Assembly (NCBI GenBank): GCA_963823895.1
Contig: CAWGNG010000020.1
Span: forward strand, 558,001 to 622,000
DNA length: 64,000 bases
Direction: 5' to 3'
Source: G963675935 sp963823895
GTDB lineage: Bacteria; Planctomycetota; Planctomycetia; Pirellulales; Thermoguttaceae
Of this stretch, positions 8,349-15,361 are shown piece after piece (position 1 is the stretch's first letter; each line of letters opens with the position of its first letter). Below the pieces are notes generated by a model, which did not search any database, was not told where the DNA came from, and worked only from the letters and a program-made list of their open reading frames with translations. The translations under genes were made by a program, and so were the position numbers.

Positions 8349-9380
8349 ATGAGGCACATATCAAACAAGACCGGTTTTACGCTGGTGGAGTTGCTGGTGG
8401 TGATTACGATCATCGGCATTTTGATCGCGCTGCTGTTGCCGGCGGTGCAAGCCGCCCGCGAGGCCGCCCGCCGGGCGCAGTGCGGCAACAATCTGAAGCA
8501 ACTCGGCCTGGCCATGTTGCAGCATGAGGAAAGGTACAAAATCTTCCCGAGCAACGGCTGGGGCTGGTATTGGGTCGGCGACCCCGACCGCGGAGTCGGC
8601 AAGGATCAACCGGGGGCTTGGACCTTCTCGATCCTTCCCTTTATCGAGCAACAGGGACTGCACGACGTTGGCAGCGACGGACAGCAGACAGCTTGGCCGC
8701 CGTCGGCCACAAAACTGGCCGGTGCCGCGCAGTGCGAGCAGACGCCTTTGTCGGTCATGAATTGCCCCACGCGGCGTCCGTCTACGGCCTTTGCAATGGC
8801 GCTTTGGCCCGGCAGCAGCGCCTACTTCCAGGCGTATAACGCGGGACCAACGTCGGTCCTCGCCCGCACCGACTACAACGTCTGCGCCGGCGATCAAATA
8901 TACGGATTCACCTGGTTTGGACCGACGTCGATTCCGCAGGCGCTAAGTTTGGGCACGACCGGGTGGCCGGACACCAAGGCCGACACGGGAATTTCTTATC
9001 TGCGAAGCGAGGTGGCCGCGTCGTGGATTACCGACGGGCTGAGCAACACGTACATGGTCGGTGAGAAATACATTGACGCCGACAGATACTACGACGGCAC
9101 CGACTACGCCGACAACGAGTCGATGTACGCGGCCGACGACAATGACACGGCTCGCACGACCTACTTCGACGGCACGACCCCCGACCATACGCCCATGCAG
9201 GATACGCCCGGGTATATGGATTACGTCCGATTCGGGAGTGCACACGCGGGCAGCTTCAACATGTGCTTGTGCGACGGCTCGGTGCGGTCGATCGGCTACA
9301 CGATCGACCCCGAGACCCATCGCCGGCTGGGCAACCGCCAGGACGGCCTGACGATCGACCCGCAGAAAATTCCCGACTAA
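8349..9380 (+). CDS. DUF1559 protein with prepilin-like N-terminus, copy 3
   Basis: A 343-aa paralogue of the two preceding proteins, with GFTLVELLVVITIIGILIAL at residues 9-28. The end carries FGSAHAGSFNMCLCDGSVRS, then IGYTIDPETHRRLGNRQDGL, which is also found in copy 2 with one change. RBS GAGGGGA precedes ATG 8349. The upstream gap holds a URO-D 3' remnant (8271-8300), so this copy probably arose together with the end of a URO-D gene. Role unknown. Confidence 0.93.
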   Translation: MRHISNKTGFTLVELLVVITIIGILIALLLPAVQAAREAARRAQCGNNLKQLGLAMLQHEERYKIFPSNGWGWYWVGDPDRGVGKDQPGAWTFSILPFIEQQGLHDVGSDGQQTAWPPSATKLAGAAQCEQTPLSVMNCPTRRPSTAFAMALWPGSSAYFQAYNAGPTSVLARTDYNVCAGDQIYGFTWFGPTSIPQALSLGTTGWPDTKADTGISYLRSEVAASWITDGLSNTYMVGEKYIDADRYYDGTDYADNESMYAADDNDTARTTYFDGTTPDHTPMQDTPGYMDYVRFGSAHAGSFNMCLCDGSVRSIGYTIDPETHRRLGNRQDGLTIDPQKIPD

Positions 9381-9425
9381 TCTCGCGGCGGATGAAAGCG
9401 GCGGCAGGAAACTCAACATAATCTC

Positions 9426-10352
9426 ATGGAAAACCACGTGACAATCCTCTGTATCGGACAAGCGGTTGCGGACATCGTCGTCCGCTCGGTCGACGGGCTG
9501 CCGGTTCCCGGGCGGACGGAAGCGGTCGAGGACTTGCAACTTCTCAGCGGCGGATGCGCGGCGAACACGGCCGCGGTGCTGGCGAAACTCGGCGCCGAAG
9601 TGCGGCTGACCGCCCTGATCGGCCGCGACACCCTGGGCGACGCCCTGCTGGCCGATCTGCAAGCGGCCGGCGTCCACCTCGATGCCGTGCTCCGTCAACT
9701 CGAAGCCCCCACCTCGGCGGCGATCGTGTTGGTGGCCGCCTCGGGCCAGCGGTCATTCTTCTATCGAACCGGCGGCAACGAACGGCTGGCCAACCATCAC
9801 GTGAACGACGCGGTGCTGAAAGCGGCCAAGATCGTACACGTCGGCGGCGCGATGAAACTGCTGAATCTCGATCTGACCGAGCTGATGGGGCGGGCGAAAT
9901 CGTTCGGCTGCACCACTTCGTTGGATACCGACTGGGACATCAACGGCCAGTGGATGAAGAAACTCGACGGCGCACTTGCCCGCATCGACTACTTGATGAC
10001 CAACGATGAAGAGGCCGAAATGCTGACGGGGAAAAGCGATCCGCGCGAGGCCGCCACGGAATTGCTTAGACGCGGGCCAAAGGCCGTCGCACTGAAACGC
10101 GGCGAGCGGGGAGCGATGTTGGCCACAAAAGACGGCGTCCGCGAGTTTCCGGCCTGCCGCGTGGAAGTGCTCGACACGACCTGCGCCGGCGACGCCTTTG
10201 CCGCCGGATTCCTGCTGGGCGTTAGCCGCGACCTCCCCTTGGAGCAGTCGCTCCGCTTGGGCAACGCCGCCGGCGGCCTCTGCACCACGCAGATCAGCCA
10301 CCGCGGGATTACTCGCCTGCAGGACGTGGAGAAGTTGGCGGCCGCTGAATAG
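9426..10352 (+). CDS. PfkB-family carbohydrate kinase
   Basis: A 308-aa ribokinase-fold kinase that phosphorylates a sugar, sugar acid or nucleoside with ATP. The substrate side has GGCAANTAAVLAKLGAEVRL (about residues 38-57), and the nucleotide/anion-hole side has LDTTCAGDAFAAGFLLG (about residues 248-264). The catalytic Asp is in AGDAF. Position between a URO-D gene and an aldolase gene suggests it primes the sugar released by the nearby glycosidases, for example for later aldol cleavage. 2-keto-3-deoxygluconate kinase or fructokinase activity are possible; the sequence does not decide. Confidence 0.92.
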   Translation: MENHVTILCIGQAVADIVVRSVDGLPVPGRTEAVEDLQLLSGGCAANTAAVLAKLGAEVRLTALIGRDTLGDALLADLQAAGVHLDAVLRQLEAPTSAAIVLVAASGQRSFFYRTGGNERLANHHVNDAVLKAAKIVHVGGAMKLLNLDLTELMGRAKSFGCTTSLDTDWDINGQWMKKLDGALARIDYLMTNDEEAEMLTGKSDPREAATELLRRGPKAVALKRGERGAMLATKDGVREFPACRVEVLDTTCAGDAFAAGFLLGVSRDLPLEQSLRLGNAAGGLCTTQISHRGITRLQDVEKLAAAE

Positions 10353-10369
10353 GTAATGCAGCACGTTTA

Positions 10370-10470
10370 GGATTCCTAACAGAACGTACTCTTCACGCTC
10401 CGCGTGAAGCGATCAGCGGCTCGAGTTCCCTCTCGCGGAGCGAGAGGAGTACATGTCTTGTTAGGAGTCC
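10370..10470. repeat. Family E inverted repeat, copy 1
   Basis: Outer arms (TCCTAACA ... TGTTAGGA) enclose two inner hairpins, CTTCACGCTCCGCGTGAAG and CTCTCGCGGAGCGAGAG, separated by about 17 bp. The inner part recurs at 43411-43614 (split) and 46495-46560. Confidence 0.85.
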
Positions 10471-10505
10471 CTAGCCAGAATTCGATACTGAAAAAGGAAT
10501 AGCAG

Positions 10506-11570
10506 ATGACCCCACGAGAGCGAGTTTTGGCGGTTGTGGCCCGCCAGCGTCCCGATCGGCTGCCGCGCGAGTTCAAGTTGACGCCCGGATTGCTGGAGTC
10601 TTTTCGCCTGCAACACGGCGACGAAGATCCGGCCGATTGTTTTTCGCTGGAAGTCCGCGACGTCTTTTTCGACCCGCCGGCCACGCTGCCGGATTTCAAC
10701 CAGTATTATCCGGAAGGCGTGCCGCGGTTGTGGAACCCGCCCGGCTGGGAAGTGGGTGAATGGGGCGTGGGCGTGAAGCCCGGCTCGATGCACCACTTCA
10801 TCCACATCGAGCATCCGATGAAGCGGCTGAAGACGTTGGACGAATTGGAGCGCTATCCATTCCCCGACCTCATGCCGCCCGAACGGCACCAACACCTTGA
10901 AGCCCAGGTCCGCGCGCTTCACGACCGCGACCTGTTCGTCATCGGTTTCATGGAGTGGACGATTTTCGAGATCGCCTGGCACATGCGGGGAATGGAGGAG
11001 TTGTTCAGCGATCTGGCCTTCAACCCGCCGTTCGCCGAATATCTGCTCGACCGCATCACCGCGATTCGCTGTTTTCAGGCGCGGCGGCACGCCGCGGCGG
11101 GCGTCGATATGTTGAAGATCGGCGATGACATGGGGACGCAGATCGCGATGTTCATCAGTCCGCAGATGTACCGCCAGTGGTTCAAGCCGCGTCATGCGGC
11201 CGTGATTCGCGCGGCCCGCAAGGTGCGGTCCGACCTGCCCGTCTGCTACCACAGCGACGGCAAGTGCATGGCGATCATCCCCGACCTGATCGAGATCGGC
11301 GTGACCGTGCTCAACCCGGTGCAGCCGGAATGCCTCGACCTGGCCGAGGTGAAGAAGCGGTTCGGCGATCGGCTGGCCTTTTGGGGCGGCATCGGAACGC
11401 AGACGACGATGCCGTTCGCCAGCTCGGACGAGGTGTATCGCAAGGTGCAAGAGACGATCGGCATTCTCGGCCCCGCCGGTTATTTCCCCTGCCCGACGCA
11501 CGTCCTGGAGCCTGAAGTGTCCTGGGACAACATCCGCGCCTATCTCCGCGCGGTGGACGAGTATCGTTAG
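10506..11570 (+). CDS. URO-D superfamily protein (methyltransferase-like), copy 2
   Basis: A 354-aa TIM-barrel relative of the protein at 4940, opening with MTPRERVLAVVARQRPDRLP. Conserved late motifs are VCYHSDGKCMAIIPDLIEIG and RLAFWGGIGTQTTMPF; the SCG of copy 1 is replaced by HSDGK, so the two probably use different substrates. The ending SWDNIRAYLRAVDEY is the family's usual terminal helix. As with copy 1, the context argues against heme synthesis. The pair could act on methylated sugars or related methyl donors, but no corrinoid protein gene is visible nearby. Confidence 0.87.
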   Translation: MTPRERVLAVVARQRPDRLPREFKLTPGLLESFRLQHGDEDPADCFSLEVRDVFFDPPATLPDFNQYYPEGVPRLWNPPGWEVGEWGVGVKPGSMHHFIHIEHPMKRLKTLDELERYPFPDLMPPERHQHLEAQVRALHDRDLFVIGFMEWTIFEIAWHMRGMEELFSDLAFNPPFAEYLLDRITAIRCFQARRHAAAGVDMLKIGDDMGTQIAMFISPQMYRQWFKPRHAAVIRAARKVRSDLPVCYHSDGKCMAIIPDLIEIGVTVLNPVQPECLDLAEVKKRFGDRLAFWGGIGTQTTMPFASSDEVYRKVQETIGILGPAGYFPCPTHVLEPEVSWDNIRAYLRAVDEYR

Positions 11571-11605
11571 TCGTCAATGCCCGTCGGTAAATCGAGGAGC
11601 GAAGA

Positions 11606-12739
11606 ATGCTCGGCCGGTTGATGTTCCTGCTCGCGTTTCTGGGAGCGGTGTTGACTTTCCACCCGGCTCTCGGCGACACCCCCGGCCGCTGGAGCGCGGA
11701 GCAGGCCAACGCTTGGGCGAAGCGGCAAGGCTGGCTGCTCGGCTGCAATTTCCTGCCCAGCACGGCCGTCAATTCGCTGGAAATGTTCCAGGCCGACTCG
11801 TTCGATGCGAAGACGATCGACCGCGAATTGGGATGGGCGGAGTCGCTCGGTTACAACTCGGTCCGCATTTTTCTGAACAGCCTCCTTTGGCAGCAGAACG
11901 GCAAGGGCTTCCTCGAACGGCTGGACAGGTTCCTGGCGATTGCCGACAAGCATCATATCGGGGCGGCGTTCGTGCTGTTCGATTCCTGCTGGGATCCGAA
12001 TCCAACGCTCGGCAAGCAGCCTGACCCGATCCCTCGCGTACACAATTCCCGCTGGATCCAAAGCCCCGGCTCGTGGACGCTGAAGGACGCGGCGAAGCGT
12101 GAGGCGTTGAAACATTACGTACACGGCGTCGTTGGACACTTTCGCAACGACCGCCGCGTGCAGTGGTGGGACATCTGGAACGAGCCGGAGCAAGACGACT
12201 CGGGCCCGGCCTGCACGCATCCGATGAACAAGGAGGAAAAACGCCGGCTGGTCACGATGACCTTGGAAAAGGCCTTTGCCTGGGCGCGGGAAGCGAAGCC
12301 GTCGCAGCCGCTCACGAGCGGACTCTTGGGAGGGCCTTGGAACGAGCCGGAAAAGCTCGCCCCCTTGCAGCGTCTGCAATGGCAGAACTCCGACGTCCTC
12401 AGTTTTCACTGCTATGAGCCGCTGTCGGCGGTGAAAGTCCGCGTGGAAAGTCTCCGCCCGCTCGGCCGGCCGATCCTCTGCACGGAATTCATGGCCCGAA
12501 CCTGCGGGAGCACCTTCGATCCGATCCTGGGGTATTTCCACGACCAGGGCGTCGCCGCCTACAGCGCCGCGTTGGTCGAGGGCAAAATCCAGACGAAGTT
12601 CCCGTGGGATTCACTCAACGGCCGCAAGTACGACGCCGAGCCGTCCCCTTGGTTTCACGACGTTTTCCACAACGACGGAAGGCCCTACGACCAGCGAGAA
12701 GTCGAGTACATTCGCCGCATTGCCGGCGTGAAGCGTTAG
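11606..12739 (+). CDS. Secreted clan-A glycoside hydrolase (GH5-like)
   Basis: 377 aa with an N-terminal signal peptide (LMFLLAFLGAVLTFHPALG, residues 5-23). A TIM-barrel hydrolase of plant-type polysaccharides. The proton-donor motif VQWWDIWNEPEQ (about residue 193 for the Glu) and the probable nucleophile Glu in PILCTEFMAR (about residue 295) follow the clan GH-A pattern with strand-4 and strand-7 glutamates. The length suits a single catalytic domain. Substrate not determinable; beta-mannanase, xylanase or glucanase are all possible. RBS GAGGAGCGA precedes ATG 11606, and only 35 bp separate it from the URO-D gene, so they are probably cotranscribed. Confidence 0.85.
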   Translation: MLGRLMFLLAFLGAVLTFHPALGDTPGRWSAEQANAWAKRQGWLLGCNFLPSTAVNSLEMFQADSFDAKTIDRELGWAESLGYNSVRIFLNSLLWQQNGKGFLERLDRFLAIADKHHIGAAFVLFDSCWDPNPTLGKQPDPIPRVHNSRWIQSPGSWTLKDAAKREALKHYVHGVVGHFRNDRRVQWWDIWNEPEQDDSGPACTHPMNKEEKRRLVTMTLEKAFAWAREAKPSQPLTSGLLGGPWNEPEKLAPLQRLQWQNSDVLSFHCYEPLSAVKVRVESLRPLGRPILCTEFMARTCGSTFDPILGYFHDQGVAAYSAALVEGKIQTKFPWDSLNGRKYDAEPSPWFHDVFHNDGRPYDQREVEYIRRIAGVKR

Positions 12740-12841
12740 CAAAGGACGATTTGCTATGATCTCCCTTTTACTTTTTCCCCATCTGCACTAGAATCCCGGA
12801 TTCCGCGTTACGTGAATGGTTCAACTAGGAGAGAGGTTTTC

Positions 12842-13660
12842 ATGATTGCGACAAGCATGGGCAAACAACTGCGTATGAGACGAGTCTTCCGCCAAGGAAA
12901 GGCTCTGGTGCTCCCCTTCGATCATCCGATCTATTTCGGCCCGCAGCCCGGAAACGAAAATCCGGCCGAGGTGGTGGCGCTGGCTCGGCAACACGGCGCG
13001 ACCGCCGTTCTCTTGACCGCCGGGTCGCTGCGCAAAGGGCTCGACGAGGTCGGCGATCTGGGGATCATCTTGCGGATCGACACCACGCTGTCGCACATGG
13101 GCGGACCGGACACGATCATGCACCTGCTGCACAGCGCCGAAGAGGCCGCCGCCCTGGGGGCCGACATGGTCGTGTTGAATTGCTACGTCGGCATCGGAGA
13201 CGCTCAGATCGAAGCGGCACTGCTGACGAAACTGGCCACCGTCTCGGCCGAATGCGAGCGGATCGGCATGCCGCTGTGCGGAGAGATCATCCCTCGAGTT
13301 TCTTACGCCGACCCCGGCCAAACGATGCCGACATCGGCCGACATGGCGTTCGCCATCCGGCTCGGCCTGGAATACGGCTGCGACGTGGTGAAGACGGTTT
13401 ACAACGGCGATCCGGGAGGATACTCCGAGGCGGTGGCGTCCGGCCATCTGCCGGTAATCATGGCCGGCGGGCCGAAGACTTCCGGCGAAGAGTCGTTCTT
13501 CCGCCAGGTGTACGAGGCGCTCACGCACGGCGCCAGCGGAGTAGCCATCGGCCGCCGGGTATGGGGAAGCGACAACCCCGCTGCTGCCTTGGAGGCGATT
13601 CGAGCCATGGTCTTCGAGAACGCCACGGCCGAGGACGCCGTCAGAATCCGGCGGGGATAA
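12842..13660 (+). CDS. Class I aldolase of the FbaB/DeoC-LacD type
   Basis: A 272-aa Schiff-base TIM-barrel aldolase. PFDHPIYFGP near residue 27 and the lysine in DVVKTVYNGD (about residue 182) match the class I fructose-bisphosphate aldolase/ADH-synthase family, with VIMAGGPKTSGEE and GVAIGRRVWG forming the phosphate-binding end. AGGAGAGAGG at 12827-12836 fixes the ATG at 12842. The upstream ATG at 12812 is less likely. It probably cleaves the phosphorylated sugar made by the PfkB kinase, closing the catabolic locus. An alternative is a LsrF- or DeoC-like enzyme. Confidence 0.88.
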   Translation: MIATSMGKQLRMRRVFRQGKALVLPFDHPIYFGPQPGNENPAEVVALARQHGATAVLLTAGSLRKGLDEVGDLGIILRIDTTLSHMGGPDTIMHLLHSAEEAAALGADMVVLNCYVGIGDAQIEAALLTKLATVSAECERIGMPLCGEIIPRVSYADPGQTMPTSADMAFAIRLGLEYGCDVVKTVYNGDPGGYSEAVASGHLPVIMAGGPKTSGEESFFRQVYEALTHGASGVAIGRRVWGSDNPAAALEAIRAMVFENATAEDAVRIRRG

Positions 13661-13710
13661 GCCGGCGGAACGGACCATTTGTCGGTGCGGCGGCGACCAA
13701 AAGCGAATTC

Positions 13711-13781
13711 GGTGGGGCAGACATTCCTGTCTGCCGGGAAAAATGCCGGCTTGCTCGGCAGACAGGAATGTCTGCCCCACC
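13711..13781. repeat. Family B inverted repeat, copy 1
   Basis: Arms 13711-13736 and 13756-13781 are exact 26-bp inverted copies of GGTGGGGCAGACATTCC..., each with its own inner dyad (GCAGACA/TGTCTGC). A third half-site, CTGCCCCACCGTAATTAG, follows at 13797-13814. Related copies are at 46251-46342 and 47573-47774. Confidence 0.9.
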
Positions 13782-13821
13782 GTAATGCGAAATACCTGCC
13801 CCACCGTAATTAGCAACGGGG

Positions 13822-14271
13822 CTACTGGTTGGCTTGTTGCCCGCTGTCGCCCTCCACCTTCTCTGCGCCGCTTTTTTCTTTGAGCCAGAGGACGTCTTCC
13901 CGCAGTTCTTCGAGGGTTTCTCTCAGCCCGAGGAAGTTGCGGCGGAAGCGGCGCCAGGCAAGATAGCCGCCGATGCCCGCGGCCAATAACAGGCAGGCCG
14001 CAAACCCCAGCAGCCAGCCGCCGCGCGGGACGCCGGTAAGTTCACTCAGTGCTTCGGCCATCCAGACGGCCACCAGCGGCAGCGACGTGAGCGCCATCAC
14101 CAAGACGACCGCCCACGCGACGGCCAAACGCTTCGCCGAGAGCAGATCGGCGGCGAGCTCCAAGCGGGCCAATTCGCCGCGGGCCGCGGCCATTTCGCGC
14201 AACTCGACGCCCAGCGAACGAAGTTCTCGGCGGACGTCGGCCAGCAGCGGCTGCTCGGTGGAGTTTGTCAT
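13822..14271 (-). CDS. Phage-holin-family-like membrane protein
   Basis: 149 aa. An amphipathic helical N-terminus (ADVRRELRSLGVELREMAAA) precedes two membrane helices at about residues 49-72 and 85-106, then a charged C-terminal coiled segment (LRETLEELREDVLWLKEK). This matches the 'phage holin family' (Actinobacterial Holin-X type) seen in many non-phage genomes. With the two genes upstream on the same strand it forms a small membrane-protein set typically tied to envelope stress. No phage genes are near, so lysis is not implied. Confidence 0.78.
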   Translation of the reverse strand: MTNSTEQPLLADVRRELRSLGVELREMAAARGELARLELAADLLSAKRLAVAWAVVLVMALTSLPLVAVWMAEALSELTGVPRGGWLLGFAACLLLAAGIGGYLAWRRFRRNFLGLRETLEELREDVLWLKEKSGAEKVEGDSGQQANQ

Positions 14272-14300
14272 CGGCGGCGCGTTTCACTTTCTTCGTATCG

Positions 14301-14383
14301 AGTGCCATGCCCACGCTTGCCGTGGGCATGTGGGCCTTGGAGCGAATCGGCAACATGCCCACGGCAAGCGTGGGCATGGCACC
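14301..14383. repeat. Family A double-hairpin repeat, copy 3
   Basis: Arms at 14301-14330 and 14354-14383 repeat the GTGCCATGCCCACG design; the spacer is 23 bp and more diverged than in the other copies. It lies in the gap between the holin-like gene and the next small gene. Confidence 0.9.
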
Positions 14384-14413
14384 CGTTGCTCGGTGGAGTC
14401 GTGTATCAACGCA

Positions 14414-14749
14414 TCATTCCTTGTTCCGAGTCGATTCAGTCCAAGTCCGCCGCAGCTCGTTCCAAATCTGCTGCTGGAATCCGCCAAACGCTTGCTGCAT
14501 GAGCGAGTGGCGCAGCCAGTGTGCGACTCGACCGGGCCGCGGCAGGCTCGATGCGCTCATGCCCGCCCCCAACGCCGCTGCCATCGCCCAAAGCGGATAG
14601 CGAGCGACGTAAGTTCGCCAGCAGATCAACTGTCGGGCCTCGTCGCGGGTGGCGCGGAACCGTCCGTCGATGCGCCGCCGTGATCGCCCAATCCGCAGGC
14701 GCAACTCCCGTTTGCGGCGGAGTATGTCGTCGTTGCTTTGCATCGGCAT
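14414..14749 (-). CDS. Small basic protein of unknown function
   Basis: 111 aa, not recognised. It is rich in Arg/Lys at the N-terminus (ILRRKRELRLRIGRSRRRID) and has one likely membrane helix around residues 55-75 (YPLWAMAAALGAGMSASSLP). Its place between a DUF883-like and a holin-like gene, in the same direction, suggests the three act together at the inner membrane. ATG 14749 or 14743 are possible starts; the longer frame upstream is repeat family C DNA and was not used. Confidence 0.6.
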   Translation of the reverse strand: MPMQSNDDILRRKRELRLRIGRSRRRIDGRFRATRDEARQLICWRTYVARYPLWAMAAALGAGMSASSLPRPGRVAHWLRHSLMQQAFGGFQQQIWNELRRTWTESTRNKE

Positions 14750-14776
14750 GTGACGGGGGTTATTGGGCGGGGAAAG

Positions 14777-14852
14777 ATAGCCGGGAGCTAACAGCTCCCG
14801 GAGGCAGGTCGCGAATCTGCGCACCTTCCGGGAGCTGTTAGCTCCCGGCTAT
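14777..14852. repeat. Family C inverted repeat, copy 1
   Basis: Exact 26-bp inverted arms (14777-14802, 14827-14852). Each arm is a hairpin, GCCGGGAGCTAACAGCTCCC type, with a 24-bp spacer. Copies lie at 29115-29190 and 43474-43549. Confidence 0.92.
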
Positions 14853-14880
14853 TGCTCGTGTGTCCTCTCCGAACAGCCAC

Positions 14881-15158
14881 TTATCGACGGAACAGTCGCC
14901 CGAGCATGAAGCCGAGCAGGGCGGCGAGTGTCACACTCGCGCCGGGTGGCGCTTCACGGTTTCGAGCGTGCCGTCGAGCACGTCGCCGAGGGTCTTCTCG
15001 CGGACCTCCTTCAGATGCTCGGCCGTCTGTCGGCGGACGTGCTCATAGAAGGCGTGCGCTTTTTCCATTTCGGCCTTCGCCCGGCGGAGGGCCTCGGCGG
15101 GCGAGCACCTCTCGGTCGGCGATTCGACGGCTGGATCGGTGGTGGTTTCGTCGCTCAT
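14881..15158 (-). CDS. DUF883/YqjD-like membrane-anchored protein (apparent frameshift)
   Basis: The first part (about 72 aa, MSDETTTDPAVESPTERCSP, then a coiled helix KAHAFYEHVRRQTAEHLKEV) ends KRHPARV-stop in one frame. The next frame continues ASVTLAALLGFMLGRLFRR-stop, the C-terminal helix and basic tail expected for this ribosome- and membrane-associated family. A missing G at about 14941-14945 (CGG[G]CGCG) would join them to roughly 92 aa. ATG 15158 has a strong RBS, AGGAGG. It is first of the three-gene minus-strand set ending at 13822. Whether the break is real or a consensus error is open. Confidence 0.75.
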
Positions 15159-15361
15159 GGATGAATTCCTCCTACAAGAAAGTACCTCACCGGCGGCTCG
15201 GTGGAGAGTAGAAAGCTCACTCCAAACGCAATGCGACCGGCAGATTCGACACAAGCGGAACAATCCGCAGCGTTCTGCGTCAGCGGCAAAACCGCAAGCG
15301 GTTTCAAGAAGCGATCAGCAATCGGCAGCCAGCTATTAGCAATCCACAATCGACAATCCGT

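Noticed and set aside
13822..14271. Prophage remnant because of a holin-like protein
   Set aside because: There are no other phage genes; this holin-like family is common in chromosomes without phages.
14302..14502. Small proteins with MPTLAVGM or MPCPRLPWAC ends near family A repeats
   Set aside because: Their sequence is entirely the repeat read in different frames; the same peptides appear at each of the four copies.
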